DNA of 64,000 nucleotides. It comes from Neorhizobium galegae. GTDB lineage: Bacteria > Pseudomonadota > Alphaproteobacteria > Rhizobiales > Rhizobiaceae. Shown here piece by piece: positions 27,131 through 37,443 of this stretch. The stretch is taken from assembly GCF_021391675.1 (NCBI RefSeq), contig NZ_CP090095.1, positions 935,501 through 999,500 of the forward strand, written 5' to 3'. The stretch's first letter is position 1, and each line of letters begins with the position of its first letter. The notes beneath the pieces were generated by a model that was not told the origin of the DNA, made no database searches, and saw only the letters and a program-made list of their open reading frames with translations. The position numbers and the translations under genes were made by a program.

Positions 27131-27414
27131 CAGCGGTTCTTGTATTTCTCGTCCAGCCTTGCCTTGATGCGGTTAGCCATTTCGTCCCCATCCCAGGGCA
27201 ACCACTGATCCCGCGGCAGCTCCGCGCGGCGGCGGATTTCGTCCTTCATGCCGAGCAGCGGATCTTCGTGGGCGGAACTTTCCTCGTCCCGCAATAGGCT
27301 GTCGATGCCAGCCTCGAGCACTTTCTCGACCGAGGGAAACTGGCCGTCCTCGACGAGCTTTTCGGCAAGCCGCAGGGAGCGCTCGGACAAGGTGAAGCTG
27401 TTCTTGACGTTCAT
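27130..27414 (-). CDS. parD: ParD-like ribbon-helix-helix antitoxin
   Basis: 94 residues: an N-terminal ribbon-helix-helix (KNSFTLSERSLRLAEKLVED then FPSVEKVLEAGIDSLLRDEE) and an acidic C-terminal tail expected to neutralise the toxin. It is the first gene of the pair and probably represses its own promoter. The pair is a typical chromosomal parDE module. Confidence 0.85.
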   Translation of the reverse strand: MNVKNSFTLSERSLRLAEKLVEDGQFPSVEKVLEAGIDSLLRDEESSAHEDPLLGMKDEIRRRAELPRDQWLPWDGDEMANRIKARLDEKYKNR

Positions 27415-27554
27415 GGTCTTTCTCCGGAAGAGCGGGCGAACCTTAGCATGGATCGTCCCGTTGCGGCATACCCAGCAAGTGCCCCAAACGCATAAATCCT
27501 TGACCCGCGCCCCTGATGCGTGGCACTCGTCCGCATCCTCGAACCGACACAGAT

Positions 27555-28514
27555 ATGGCCATGACCGAGCTGCCCGACCACATGTCTCCGACCCGCTCCT
27601 TCCAGGGGCTGATCCTCGCGCTGCAGAATTACTGGGCGGACAAGGGTTGCGCGATCCTGCAGCCCTACGACATGGAAGTCGGTGCCGGCACCTTCCATCC
27701 GGCCACCACGCTGCGTGCGCTTGGGCCGAAGCCTTGGAAGGCCGCCTATGTGCAGCCGTCGCGTCGCCCGTCCGACGGTCGTTATGGCGAGAACCCCAAC
27801 CGCCTGCAGCATTATTACCAGTTCCAGGTCATCCTGAAGCCGAACCCGCCGAACCTGCAGGAACTCTACCTCGGTTCGCTTGCGGCAATCGGCCTCGATC
27901 CGCTGCTGCACGATGTCCGTTTCGTCGAGGACGACTGGGAAAGCCCGACGCTCGGCGCCTGGGGCCTCGGCTGGGAATGCTGGTGCGATGGCATGGAAGT
28001 CTCGCAGTTCACCTATTTTCAGCAGATCTGCGGCATCGAATGTTCGCCGGTTGCCGGTGAGCTGACCTACGGTCTCGAACGCCTCGCCACCTATCTGCAG
28101 GGCGTGGACAGCATCTACGAGCTCAATTTCAACGGCCGCGAGGGCGAGGAAAAAATCTCCTATGGCGACGTCTTCCTGCAGGCCGAGCAGGAATATTCCC
28201 GCCATAACTTCGAATTCGCCGATACCGCCATGCTGCACCGGCACTTCATCGATGCCGAGAAGGAATGCCAGGCGCTGCTTGCCGCCGGCGCACCGGGTGC
28301 GAACGCCAACCAGATGCTGCATAAATGCGTCTTCCCGGCCTATGACCAGTGCATCAAGGCGTCCCACGTCTTCAACCTGCTGGATGCCCGCGGGGTGATC
28401 TCGGTCACCGAACGCCAGAGCTATATCCTGCGCGTCCGCACGTTGGCGAAAGCCTGCGGCGAGGCCTTCCTGATGACCGATGCCGGTGGTGCGAATTTCG
28501 GCCGGGCCGCCTGA
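27555..28514 (+). CDS. glyQ: Glycyl-tRNA synthetase alpha subunit
   Basis: About 319 residues of the bacterial class II alpha subunit, which forms an (alpha-beta)2 enzyme with GlyS. Recognised by [60 protein letters not shown] and [14 protein letters not shown]. The start may be 27555, 27561 or 27582; none has a strong ribosome site. glyS is not adjacent: it begins at 32932, after lemA, aroA and a DUF2207 gene. Confidence 0.96.
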   Translation: MAMTELPDHMSPTRSFQGLILALQNYWADKGCAILQPYDMEVGAGTFHPATTLRALGPKPWKAAYVQPSRRPSDGRYGENPNRLQHYYQFQVILKPNPPNLQELYLGSLAAIGLDPLLHDVRFVEDDWESPTLGAWGLGWECWCDGMEVSQFTYFQQICGIECSPVAGELTYGLERLATYLQGVDSIYELNFNGREGEEKISYGDVFLQAEQEYSRHNFEFADTAMLHRHFIDAEKECQALLAAGAPGANANQMLHKCVFPAYDQCIKASHVFNLLDARGVISVTERQSYILRVRTLAKACGEAFLMTDAGGANFGRAA

Positions 28515-28955
28515 GGTCCGGGTTTTGGATCGGGACTGACGCTGCGCGGCGAACCGTTCAAACGGCGCCCGTCCACTGCGTGCCAAGCTGCCAGATGGGT
28601 TTGATTGTCGGATAGGCGCCGGCCGGAAGCTGCCCGGCATAGATCTGTAGAAACCGGCGCGTGCCGGCCGGTTCCGGGGGCCTCATCATCACTCCGTACT
28701 GAAAAAACAGCACGGCAAACGCCAGCACATTGGCGGTTCGCACTAGGCACGCCATGGCAATTCCATCCAGATTGTTTTGAGGTGGGGCCGAATCTTCGGA
28801 GCAGCCCGTTTTCTGTAAGAGAATCTAGGGCATCCGGGCGGTCGGAACTTTGCGGTAAGTCAAAAAATTGACCGCGAAAAATAATCGATGACTTCAACCA
28901 CTTTTTTATACCACGCCTCTACTGTCCCATCGCAAGGCCAAGTCGGGAGACTCAG
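28515..28955. other. Intergenic region between glyQ and lemA
   Basis: 441 bp. It contains one plausible short minus-strand ORF (28558-28755, listed separately), and AT-richer sequence (about 28855-28950) that probably carries the lemA promoter. No RNA gene or repeat was recognised. Confidence 0.4.
28558..28755 (-). CDS. Possible small membrane protein (65 aa), unrecognised
   Basis: MACLVRTANVLAFAVLFFQY begins with a hydrophobic helix, followed by MMRPPEPAGTRRF and a tail ending PIWQLGTQWTGAV. The composition is protein-like, but the ribosome site (GGATGGA) is weak and no family is recognised. It is divergent from lemA. It may be a chance frame. Confidence 0.4.
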   Translation of the reverse strand: MACLVRTANVLAFAVLFFQYGVMMRPPEPAGTRRFLQIYAGQLPAGAYPTIKPIWQLGTQWTGAV

Positions 28956-29507
28956 ATGTACATTTTGATCGGTATAATTGTTCTCGTCGCATTCTACGTC
29001 GTTATGATCTACAACGGCCTCGTCAAGGCCCGCCAGATGGCCGAAGAGGCGTGGTCCGGCATCGACGTGCAGTTGAAGCGCCGCGCCGACTTGATCCCGA
29101 ACCTCATCGAGACGGTGAAGGGATACGCGGCCCACGAAAAGGACACGTTCGAGGAAGTCGTGAAGCTGCGCAACCAGGCGCAGGCGGTGCCGGCAGGCGA
29201 TGTCGCCGGCCGCGCCCAGGCAGAAGGCCTGCTCGGCCAGGCGCTCGGCAAGATCATAGCGCTTGCCGAGGCCTATCCGGACCTGAAGGCGAACGAGAAC
29301 TTTTCCGAACTGCAGGCCTCGCTCGAAACCATCGAGAGCGAGATCCAGATGTCGCGGCGGTATTACAACGGCGCTGCCCGCGATCTGAACGTCAAGGTCG
29401 AGAGCTTCCCCAACAACCTGGTCGCCGGCCAGTTCGGTTTCTCGAAGCGCGAGTATTTCGAGATCGAGAACGCGGCCGACCGGGCGGTCCCGACCGTCAA
29501 GTTCTGA
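28956..29507 (+). CDS. lemA: LemA family protein
   Basis: 183 residues: an N-terminal membrane helix (LIGIIVLVAFYVVMIYNGLV) then a helical extracytoplasmic domain with the family pattern AWSGIDVQLKRRADLIPNLI, ETVKGYAAHEK, and SRRYYNGAARDLNVKVESFP. LemA proteins are conserved envelope proteins of unknown mechanism, often next to DUF2207 proteins. Here aroA separates the two. GGGAGA precedes the ATG. Confidence 0.93.
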   Translation: MYILIGIIVLVAFYVVMIYNGLVKARQMAEEAWSGIDVQLKRRADLIPNLIETVKGYAAHEKDTFEEVVKLRNQAQAVPAGDVAGRAQAEGLLGQALGKIIALAEAYPDLKANENFSELQASLETIESEIQMSRRYYNGAARDLNVKVESFPNNLVAGQFGFSKREYFEIENAADRAVPTVKF

Positions 29508-29598
29508 AATCCGTCATTGGACCTTCGTGCCGCAACGGTTTAAGAGCGCGGTCGGCCGCCTCGTTGCGGCATTCGATTGGCGTTAAGAGACGAATATC

Positions 29599-30870
29599 AT
29601 GGGTAGAGCCAAACTCACCATCCTGCGGCCGGGCAAGCCGCTTTCCGGACGCGCCGTGCCGCCGGGCTCGAAATCGATCACCAACCGCGCGCTGCTTCTG
29701 GCGGGCCTCGCCAGCGGTACCAGCCGGCTGACCGGCGCCCTGCGGAGCGACGATACCCGCTACATGGCCGATGCATTGCGGGCCATGGGTGTTTCTGTCG
29801 ACGAGCCGGACGAGACGACCTTTGTCGTCACCGGTAGCGGCAAGCTTCTGCCGCCATCCGCCCCGCTGTTCCTCGGCAATGCCGGCACCGCGACCCGGTT
29901 TCTGACCGCAGCCGTCGCTTCGGTCGATGGCACCGTCGTCGTCGATGGTGACGAACACATGCGCAAGCGGCCGATCGGCCCGCTGGTCGCTGCCCTGAAA
30001 TCGCTCGGCATCGACGCCGAGGCGCCCACCGGCTGCCCGCCGGTGACGGTTCGCGGCAACGGCCATTTCGCTTCCGGCCGCGTCGAGATCGATGCCGGTC
30101 TCTCCAGCCAATACGTCTCTGCGCTGCTGATGGCGGGGCCGCTTGTCAGCCAAGGCGCCAACGCCCCCTTGACGGTTGCGCTGGCCGGCGCGGAAATCGG
30201 CGCCCGCGGTTATGTCGACTTGACGCTCGCCGCCATGCAGGCCTTCGGCGCCAAGGTCGAGCAGATCGACGCCGCGACCTGGAAGGTCGAGCCGACCGGC
30301 TACAAGGCCGCGGATTTCGTGATCGAACCCGATGCGTCGGCCGCCACCTATCTCTGGGCCGCGGAAGTCTTGACCGGTGGCGCCATCGATCTTGGCGTGG
30401 CGGCCACCGCCTTTACCCAGCCGGATGCCAAGGCTTACGAACTGATCGCCCAATTCCCGCACCTGCCGGCCGAAATCGACGGCTCGCAGATGCAGGATGC
30501 GATCCCGACGCTTGCCGTGCTCGCCGCCTTCAACGAGACGCCGGTGTGCTTCACCGGCATCGCCAACCTGCGCGTCAAGGAATGCGACCGGGTGAGGGCG
30601 CTCTCGCTAGGCCTCAACGCCATCCGCGAAGGCCTTGCGACGGAAGAAGGCGACGACCTGATCGTCGCCTCCGATCCCTCGCTCGCCGGCCAGACCCTGC
30701 CGGCCGAGATCAATACCTTCGCCGACCATCGCATCGCCATGAGTTTCGCGCTGGCGGGTCTGATGATCGGCGGCATCACCATTCTCGATCCGGATTGCGT
30801 CGCCAAGACCTTCCCCAGCTATTGGGACGTGCTGGCCTCGCTCGGGGTTGAGTACACGGACATAGTTTAA
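29599..30870 (+). CDS. aroA: 3-phosphoshikimate 1-carboxyvinyltransferase (EPSP synthase)
   Basis: 423 residues with the two-domain EPSP synthase pattern: PPGSKSITNRALLLAGL (catalytic Lys), LFLGNAGTATRFLTAA (PEP site), MRKRPIGPLV, SSQYVSALLMAGP, RVKECDRVRAL (catalytic Glu), FADHRIAMSFAL and VAKTFPSYWDVLASLG. The enzyme makes EPSP for aromatic amino acids. It is closer to class I than to the CP4-like class II forms known from Agrobacterium. Residue 101, Pro in E. coli, is Phe here, and residue 99 is Thr. It lies outside the usual aroA-cmk-rpsA neighbourhood, so it may be a second copy. Confidence 0.88.
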   Translation: MGRAKLTILRPGKPLSGRAVPPGSKSITNRALLLAGLASGTSRLTGALRSDDTRYMADALRAMGVSVDEPDETTFVVTGSGKLLPPSAPLFLGNAGTATRFLTAAVASVDGTVVVDGDEHMRKRPIGPLVAALKSLGIDAEAPTGCPPVTVRGNGHFASGRVEIDAGLSSQYVSALLMAGPLVSQGANAPLTVALAGAEIGARGYVDLTLAAMQAFGAKVEQIDAATWKVEPTGYKAADFVIEPDASAATYLWAAEVLTGGAIDLGVAATAFTQPDAKAYELIAQFPHLPAEIDGSQMQDAIPTLAVLAAFNETPVCFTGIANLRVKECDRVRALSLGLNAIREGLATEEGDDLIVASDPSLAGQTLPAEINTFADHRIAMSFALAGLMIGGITILDPDCVAKTFPSYWDVLASLGVEYTDIV

Positions 30871-30914
30871 ACGGAAAACCGGATCGGCCGGTGCCGAAGG
30901 GGAGGAATGTCGTG

Positions 30915-32843
30915 ATGCGGTGGTTCTCCGGCCTTGGCCTGGCGTTGCTTTTCTCCCTGTTGGCGGCGCTGCCCGCCGCTGCGGAGGAATATATCCGCTC
31001 CTATCATTCCGACATCCAGGTCGCGGAAAACGGCGACCTGACTGTCACCGAAACGATCATTGCCAATGCGGAAGGCGACAAGATCAAGCGCGGCCTGTTT
31101 CGCGACTTCCCGCTGACCATGACGGATGCGGCCGGCCGCACTGTGCGGGTCGGCTTCGAGGTCGTTTCCGTCACTCGCGACGGCCAGGCCGAGCCGTTCC
31201 ACACGGAAAGCGTCACCGGCGGCATCCGCATCTATTCCGGCGACAAGGACGTGTTCCTGCAGGATGGCGAGCACACCTTCGTCTTCACCTACAAGACCGA
31301 TCGGCAGATTCGCTATTTCGGCGACCACGACGAGCTCTACTGGAACGTCAACGGCAATGGCTGGGAGTTCCGCATCGCCCAGGCCTCGGCGCGGGTGATC
31401 CTGCCGGGCAGTGCGCGGATAACCCAGACCGTCGCCTATACGGGCCCGCTGGGATCCACCGCCCGCAATGCCCGCATGCAGGCGAACGGCAATCAGGCGG
31501 TCTTTACGACCACTCGGCCGCTCGGCATGCAGGAAGGCCTGACGATCGTCGCCGGCTTTCCCAAAAATGTCGTCGCTCCCCCTTCGAAAGATCAGGAAAG
31601 CGCCTGGTGGTGGCGCGACAACATCGGGACGATCATCTCGATCGTCGGCCTTGTCCTCGTCGTCGGTTACTATGCCGCGTTCTGGGTCCGCGTCGGTCGC
31701 GATCCGGATCGAGGCGTCGTCGTGCCGCGCTGGGATGCGCCGGAGGGGCTGTCGCCGGCTCTGGTCAACTACATCGACAACAAGGGCTTTTCCGGCAGCG
31801 GCTGGACGGCCTTCGCCGCAAGCGCGCTCGATCTGGCGGTCAAGGGTTACGTAACGCTGGAGGACCTCGCAGAAAAGATCGTCATCCGGCGCACCGACAA
31901 GGCCGTGCCGAGGGACGTGCCGATCGGCCAGGCCTCGATCCTCGGTTCCATCGGGGCCAAGGGGCAGGAACTGATCATCGACGAGGCGCACGGCACCACT
32001 GTCCAGTCGATCGGCGCGAGCTTCCGCCAGGCGATCGAGAAGGAACATCGCGGCAAATATTACAACGGCAACAAGGGCTATGTGATCGGCGGCGTCGTGT
32101 TGAGCGTGCTTTCCATCGTGGCTTTGCTGGTGTTCGGCAATCTCGAACCGGACATGATCGCCACGCTGATCATCCCGGCGTTTTTCGCCGTGGTCTTCGG
32201 TTTCCTTGCTGTTGGTTTCGGCAAGGGCTTCCGCCGCGGCTCGTCGCTGTTTTCGAAAATCATCTCGGTCGTTATCCTCGGCGTCATCGGCCTCGTTGCG
32301 ATCTCGATCGGCTCGGCCGTCCTCGTGGCGATCCTGTCGGAGATGACCGGTAACGAGCATTGGCCGATCCTGGTCTCCGTCGGCGGCATCGTGCTCGCCA
32401 ACGTCATCTTCTTCTTCCTGATCGGCGCCCCGACGCCGCTCGGCCGCAAGCTGATGGACGGCATCGAGGGCCTGCGCATCTATCTGACGCTTGCCGAAAA
32501 GGACCGGATGAACACGGCCGGCGCCCCCACCATGTCGCCGCAGCATTTCGAAAAGCTGCTGCCCTATGCGGTGGCGCTCGGCGTCGAAAAGCCGTGGAGC
32601 AGCACGTTCGAGACCTGGCTTGCGAGCGCTGCGGCAGGCGCTGCTGCCGGCGCCTATGCGCCCGGCTGGTATAGCGGCAGTAACAGTTCCAATTTCGGCG
32701 ATCGCATCGGCGGCTTCTCCTCCTCGATGGCCTCCACCATCGCCTCGACCATCCCCGCCCCAAAATCCTCCTCGTCCTCCTCCGGCTTTTCCGGCGGTTC
32801 GTCCGGTGGCGGCGGAGGCGGAGGCGGAGGAGGCGGCTGGTAA
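30915..32843 (+). CDS. DUF2207-domain membrane protein
   Basis: 642 residues: signal peptide (GLGLALLFSLLAALPAAAEE), an extracytoplasmic DUF2207 domain (about 25-215; YIRSYHSDIQVAENGDLTVT, then DKIKRGLFRDFPL), membrane segments near 235-255, 395-425 and 455-510, a cytosolic part, and a tail of Ser/Gly ending in an 11-Gly run and Trp. Such proteins frequently accompany LemA; their role in the envelope is unknown. GGGGAGGA lies eight bases before the ATG at 30915. It starts 44 bp after aroA and is followed by glyS after about 90 bp. Confidence 0.87.
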   Translation: MRWFSGLGLALLFSLLAALPAAAEEYIRSYHSDIQVAENGDLTVTETIIANAEGDKIKRGLFRDFPLTMTDAAGRTVRVGFEVVSVTRDGQAEPFHTESVTGGIRIYSGDKDVFLQDGEHTFVFTYKTDRQIRYFGDHDELYWNVNGNGWEFRIAQASARVILPGSARITQTVAYTGPLGSTARNARMQANGNQAVFTTTRPLGMQEGLTIVAGFPKNVVAPPSKDQESAWWWRDNIGTIISIVGLVLVVGYYAAFWVRVGRDPDRGVVVPRWDAPEGLSPALVNYIDNKGFSGSGWTAFAASALDLAVKGYVTLEDLAEKIVIRRTDKAVPRDVPIGQASILGSIGAKGQELIIDEAHGTTVQSIGASFRQAIEKEHRGKYYNGNKGYVIGGVVLSVLSIVALLVFGNLEPDMIATLIIPAFFAVVFGFLAVGFGKGFRRGSSLFSKIISVVILGVIGLVAISIGSAVLVAILSEMTGNEHWPILVSVGGIVLANVIFFFLIGAPTPLGRKLMDGIEGLRIYLTLAEKDRMNTAGAPTMSPQHFEKLLPYAVALGVEKPWSSTFETWLASAAAGAAAGAYAPGWYSGSNSSNFGDRIGGFSSSMASTIASTIPAPKSSSSSSGFSGGSSGGGGGGGGGGGW

Positions 32844-32931
32844 ACACTTTCGCCAATCCGGCTGGTGACTTTTGGCGGCGGGCTTGCTAAGGCCACGCCC
32901 TGTTGAACAATCATCAAAAAGTTGATTATCG

Positions 32932-35154
32932 ATGCCCGATCTGCTTCTCGAACTCCGCTCGGAGGAAATTCCCGCCCGCATGCAGCGCAAGGCGGCGGGA
33001 GACCTGAAAAAGCTCGTCACCGACGCGCTGGTGGAAGCGGGCCTGACCTATGAGGGTGCGCGCGAATACTGGACGCCGCGCCGCCTGACGCTGGATATCC
33101 GCGGCCTGACGGCGCGTTCGGCGGATCAGCGCGAGGAGCGCAAGGGTCCGCGTACCGACGCGCCCGAAGGCGCCATCGCCGGCTTTTTGCGCGGCGCGGG
33201 TCTTTCGTCCATTTCGGAAGCGCAGGTCGTCAACGACCCGAAGAAGGGCGATTTCTATGTCGCCATCATCTCCAAGCCCGGCCGTCCGGCGGAAGAGATC
33301 ATCGCCGAAGTGATGCCCGGCATCATCCGCAATTTCCCCTGGCCGAAATCGATGCGCTGGGGTGCCGCCTCGATGCCGAAGGGCGCCCGCTTCGCCGGCA
33401 TCGACGGCAAAGGCCCGGAAAGCCTGCGCTGGGTGCGCCCGCTACAGTCGATCGTCTGCGTCTTCGGCCCGGAACATGACGAAACCCAGGTCATCCCCTT
33501 CGAGATCGACGGGCTGACCGCCAGCAACGTCACCTACGGCCACCGTTTCCACGCGCCCGACGCCATCACCGTGCGCCGTTTCGACGACTACGTGACGAGC
33601 CTCGAAAAGGCGAAGGTCATGCTCGATGCCGACCGCCGCAAGGACGTCATCCTGCACGACGCCCGCGACCTCGCCTTCGCCAACGGCCTCGACCTGGTCG
33701 AGGACGAAGGCCTGCTGGAAGAGGTCTCCGGCCTCGTCGAATGGCCGCACGTGCTGATGGGCGAGTTCGAAGAGGATTATCTCGAAATCCCCTCGGAAAT
33801 CATCCGCCTGACCATCAAGACCAACCAGAAGTGCTTCGTCACCCGCCCGCAGACCGGCGGTGAGGGCCTCTCCAACCGCTTCATCCTGATCTCCAACATC
33901 GAGGCGAAGGACGGCGGCAAGGAAATCATGCACGGCAACGGCAAGGTCGTGCGCGCTCGTCTGTCGGACGCCAAGCATTTCTGGACCCGAGACCAGGGCG
34001 ACATGCCCGACTTGGACACGCTGGAAGCATCCGCCGCGAAGTTCGATCTGGATCTCAAGAAGCCGCTCGACCAGCGCATGGCGAAGCTCGATGCGCTGAA
34101 CGTGACGTTCCATGCCAAGCTCGGCACTCAGGGTGAGCGCGTTGCACGCATCCGGGCGCTGGCTCAGGAACTGGCGAAGGTCACCGGTGCCGATCCCGTT
34201 CTGGTTGATCGCGCCGCGGTTCTGGCCAAGGCCGATCTGCGCACCGAAGCTGTCGGCGAATTCCCTGAACTGCAGGGCCTGATGGGGCGCAAATACGCGC
34301 TGCTGCAGGGCGAGGATGCCTCCGTTGCCGCTGCCATCGAGGATCACTGGAAGCCGAACGGCCCGTCGGATCGTCTGCCCGAGGACAAGGTCGGCCTCAC
34401 GATCGCGCTCGCGGACAAGCTCGACACGCTGGTTGGTTTCTGGGCGATCGACGAAAAGCCGACGGGGTCGAAGGATCCGTATGCGCTCCGTCGTGCAGCG
34501 CTGGGCGTGGTGCGGATTCTGTTGGAGCGGAATGTTCGGCTGGCGCTCAGCGAAGCTTTTCGAATGGCCTATGTTCCGAATCTCTATTTTCATCCTGGTA
34601 GGACGGAAGAAGAGATCGCGGATAGGATTTATAAGCCCGACCTCCTCTCCTTCTTCCACGACCGCCTCAAAGTCTACCTCCGCGATCAGGGCGCCCGCCA
34701 CGACCTCATCGACGCCGTCCTGACACCGGACTCCGACGACCTCCTGCTGGTCGCCCGACGCGTCGAGGCGCTGACGGCGTTCATCACCTCCGAAGACGGC
34801 AAGAACCTGCTCGCTGGCACCAAACGCGCCGTGCAGCTGCTCGCCGCGGAGGAGAAGAAGGGCACCGTCGTCGCCGATGGCGTTTCGGAAGAGCTGTTGA
34901 AGCTCGATGCCGAAAAGGCGCTCTGGGCGGCGGTTGTCGTCGCCTCGAAGGAAGCGTCCGATGCCGTCGCCAGCGAAGACTTCCGCTCGGCCATGGAAGC
35001 CCTGTCGAAACTCCGTGTCCCGGTCGACACGTTCTTCCAGGACGTGCTCGTCAACGACGAGGACACGGCGATCCGCGCCAACCGCCTGGCGCTCCTGAAG
35101 GCCATCCGCGAAGCGACCGCGACTGTTGCTGATTTCTCGAAGATCAGCGGCTGA
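32932..35154 (+). CDS. glyS: Glycyl-tRNA synthetase beta subunit
   Basis: 740 residues, slightly longer than the E. coli protein. The N-terminus [20 protein letters not shown] and the signatures [15 protein letters not shown]-like FPWPKSMRW, and [12 protein letters not shown] are typical of the beta subunit, which binds tRNA-Gly and supports editing or anticodon recognition. The C-terminal anticodon-binding domain is present (about 600-735). It works with GlyQ, encoded 4.4 kb upstream. Confidence 0.96.
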   Translation: MPDLLLELRSEEIPARMQRKAAGDLKKLVTDALVEAGLTYEGAREYWTPRRLTLDIRGLTARSADQREERKGPRTDAPEGAIAGFLRGAGLSSISEAQVVNDPKKGDFYVAIISKPGRPAEEIIAEVMPGIIRNFPWPKSMRWGAASMPKGARFAGIDGKGPESLRWVRPLQSIVCVFGPEHDETQVIPFEIDGLTASNVTYGHRFHAPDAITVRRFDDYVTSLEKAKVMLDADRRKDVILHDARDLAFANGLDLVEDEGLLEEVSGLVEWPHVLMGEFEEDYLEIPSEIIRLTIKTNQKCFVTRPQTGGEGLSNRFILISNIEAKDGGKEIMHGNGKVVRARLSDAKHFWTRDQGDMPDLDTLEASAAKFDLDLKKPLDQRMAKLDALNVTFHAKLGTQGERVARIRALAQELAKVTGADPVLVDRAAVLAKADLRTEAVGEFPELQGLMGRKYALLQGEDASVAAAIEDHWKPNGPSDRLPEDKVGLTIALADKLDTLVGFWAIDEKPTGSKDPYALRRAALGVVRILLERNVRLALSEAFRMAYVPNLYFHPGRTEEEIADRIYKPDLLSFFHDRLKVYLRDQGARHDLIDAVLTPDSDDLLLVARRVEALTAFITSEDGKNLLAGTKRAVQLLAAEEKKGTVVADGVSEELLKLDAEKALWAAVVVASKEASDAVASEDFRSAMEALSKLRVPVDTFFQDVLVNDEDTAIRANRLALLKAIREATATVADFSKISG

Positions 35155-35161
35155 CCCAAAC

Positions 35162-35194
35162 AAAAAAACCGCCGGATCTTTCGACCCGGCGGTT
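35162..35194 (-). terminator. Terminator between glyS and the first chemoreceptor gene
   Basis: AACCGCCGG (35167-35175) and CCGGCGGTT (35186-35194) with a 10-base loop. The A-run at 35162-35168 provides the U-tract for the minus-strand chemoreceptor transcript; on the plus strand no T-run follows. A 19-bp core (CCGCCGGATCTTTCGACCC) recurs after the second chemoreceptor gene. Confidence 0.8.
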
Positions 35195-35219
35195 CCTCCG
35201 TCCCATGTATTGATTGGCG

Positions 35220-37073
35220 TCAGCCTGCGCGGCGCATCTTCTGTGCGACACGGTTGAGGCTGCCCGCGCCGGTATTGTAGCCCGTGTCTTGGCTGGTGCT
35301 GATCCGGAAGCTGCGGATTAGCGTGAGGAGTTCGTCGGTATCGGCGGCAAGCGCCTCGGCCGAGGCGGTGGTCTCTTCGGCCATCGCCGCATTGTGCTGG
35401 GTGGCCGCGTCGAGCTGGTTCAGCGAAGACGAGATCGAGCGCAGCGTCGTGTCCTGTTCGGAGGCCGAATGGGCGATCTTGCCGACGATCTCGCTGGCGC
35501 TCTTCACCTGGTCGGAAATCCGCTTCAGCGCTTCGCCCGCCTCGCCGACGAGGCGCACCCCGTTCTGCACCTGGCCGGATGAGCGTGAGATCTGATCCTT
35601 GATCTCCTTGGCGGCAGCGGCGGAGCGCTGGGCGAGTTCGCGGACTTCCTGGGCGACGACCGCGAAACCCTTGCCGGATTCCCCGGCGCGGGCGGCTTCG
35701 ACGCCTGCGTTCAAGGCAAGCAGGTTGGTCTGGAAGGCGATGTCGTCGATGACGCCGATGATCTTGGAGATCTCTTCCGACGAATGCTCGATGCCACCCA
35801 TCGCTGCAATCGCCTGGGAAACGATCTGGTCGGAACGGCTTGCTTCGTTGCTGACCGAAGTCACGCGCTGGGCCGCGTCATGGGCGCCTTCGGCCGTCTG
35901 GCGGACGGTGACGGCGAGTTCGTCGATGGCCGCCGAGGTCTCTTCGAGGTTCGCGGCCTGGCGTTCGGTGCGTTGCGACAGTTCGTTCGAAGCGCGGCGG
36001 ATCTCTTCCTTCGAGCCGCCGATATCGATACCCTTGGCATTGACCTTGGCCATCGCCGCTTCGAGATGCGTAAGCGCATCGTTGAAGTTATGACGCAGCG
36101 TTTCGTAACGCGGGCCGAGATCGGCGCAGCGGATCGTCAGGTCGCTATGGGCGAGCGCTTCGAGCGCTTCACCGATGGTGGAAACCACGCGGGTCTGCAG
36201 GGCGGCTTCCTGCTGCTGCTGGTCGAGGTTCTGCTGGCGCTCGCGGTCGAGCTCCTGGCGCTGGCTTTCCTGGCGTGCAGCCATGGCATGCCGTTCGCGG
36301 ATCTTTTCCTGCAGCGCCTGGGTGGCCTTCGCCATCATGCCCACTTCGTTCGACATGTCCGTATGCGGAATGGCGATCGTGACGTTTTCGTCGGCGACAG
36401 CCTGAAGCGTGCCATGCACGGCGGTCAGAGGCTTGGTGATGCCGCGGATCACCACATAGGCAGCCGCAAGGGCGATGATCAACGCGAGCGCGCCGATAGC
36501 GAGTGCGTCCAGCACCATTCCGCGGATCTGTGCCTGCAGGTCATCGGTATAGACGCCTGTCGCGAGCACCATCTGCCAGGGTTCGAATGCCTTCGCATAG
36601 GAGCTCTTCGCGAAGTTGCCATCAGGCTCCCCGGGCTTGGTCGAGCTCAAATAATCGATAATTCCGCCGCCGGATCTGCCAACGGAGACCATTTCGTCGC
36701 GGAACAGTTTCCCGGCGGAATCGGGTTTGCCCTTGCCGCTCTCGCCGACCTTCTTCGGATCGGGATGCATCTGCATCTTCACGTCGTAGTCATAGGCGAA
36801 GAGATAGCCGTCGGGCTGGAAGCTCATGGCGGAGACGGCGGCGAAGGCCTGTTTCTGGGCTTCCGGGCGTGTCAGCTCACCGGCTGCCTCACGCTGCTGG
36901 AACTTCTTGAGGATGCCGATACCGGACTCCACCTGGGTCCGCAGCATTCCATACCGCTCGGCATAGATAGCCCGCGTCGAGGCCTGGAGTTCGAAATAGG
37001 TCACGACGGCGAAGCCGGCGATCAGGGCCAGAACCAGCAGGACGAGCTGGTTTGAAATCCTCAGGTTTTTCAT
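35220..37073 (-). CDS. Methyl-accepting chemotaxis protein (Cache-HAMP-MA), copy 1
   Basis: 617 residues: N-terminal membrane helix ([20 protein letters not shown]), periplasmic Cache domain (about 33-190, with the [20 protein letters not shown] ligand-fold segment), second membrane helix (about 195-215), HAMP domain, a long coiled coil, and the MA signalling hairpin with the strictly conserved tip ([40 protein letters not shown]). No CheR-binding pentapeptide is seen at the C-terminus. The ATG at 37073 is 39 codons inside the open frame. The signalling half is almost identical to the next gene's; the sensor halves have diverged. Confidence 0.93.
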   Translation of the reverse strand: MKNLRISNQLVLLVLALIAGFAVVTYFELQASTRAIYAERYGMLRTQVESGIGILKKFQQREAAGELTRPEAQKQAFAAVSAMSFQPDGYLFAYDYDVKMQMHPDPKKVGESGKGKPDSAGKLFRDEMVSVGRSGGGIIDYLSSTKPGEPDGNFAKSSYAKAFEPWQMVLATGVYTDDLQAQIRGMVLDALAIGALALIIALAAAYVVIRGITKPLTAVHGTLQAVADENVTIAIPHTDMSNEVGMMAKATQALQEKIRERHAMAARQESQRQELDRERQQNLDQQQQEAALQTRVVSTIGEALEALAHSDLTIRCADLGPRYETLRHNFNDALTHLEAAMAKVNAKGIDIGGSKEEIRRASNELSQRTERQAANLEETSAAIDELAVTVRQTAEGAHDAAQRVTSVSNEASRSDQIVSQAIAAMGGIEHSSEEISKIIGVIDDIAFQTNLLALNAGVEAARAGESGKGFAVVAQEVRELAQRSAAAAKEIKDQISRSSGQVQNGVRLVGEAGEALKRISDQVKSASEIVGKIAHSASEQDTTLRSISSSLNQLDAATQHNAAMAEETTASAEALAADTDELLTLIRSFRISTSQDTGYNTGAGSLNRVAQKMRRAG

Positions 37074-37443
37074 GTTCGTTCCATAAGTGATTGAGCCGCA
37101 TCGAGCGACTGGGAGGAATGATTGGAATGGAGAGGCGCGTCCTGCGCATAGAAATGTGCCGCATTGCACGCTCAAGAGAATATGACGCAATATTTGAAAG
37201 AAAATTTAACAATAGCGAATTCTGAGATTAATATTTAGTAATCCAGAAAATAATCGTGATTTTCCAGTAGGTTGACATGTTTAATGTCGGAGATAATAGT
37301 GCGGAAAATTGAAAGAATTAGAGAATTATATTTAAGATATGCGGATGATATACTCGCATGATCCTGTCATTATAAAGCGCCTGTATCTTATGAAGAAAGC
37401 CGCCGGATCTTTCGACCCGACGGTTCCTCGTCCCCCGACTAAC
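37074..37443. other. AT-rich intergenic region between the two chemoreceptor genes
   Basis: 370 bp: the promoter region of copy 1 (AT-rich from about 37190 to 37380) and, at 37400-37418, a decayed copy of the terminator core found after copy 1. The second hairpin arm here is CCGACGG, which pairs imperfectly with CCGCCGG. No gene is seen. Confidence 0.5.

Noticed and set aside
32800..32843. Glycine run as a possible repeat expansion or frameshift
   Set aside because: It is the in-frame C-terminal tail of the DUF2207 protein, a common Ser/Gly-rich ending in such proteins.
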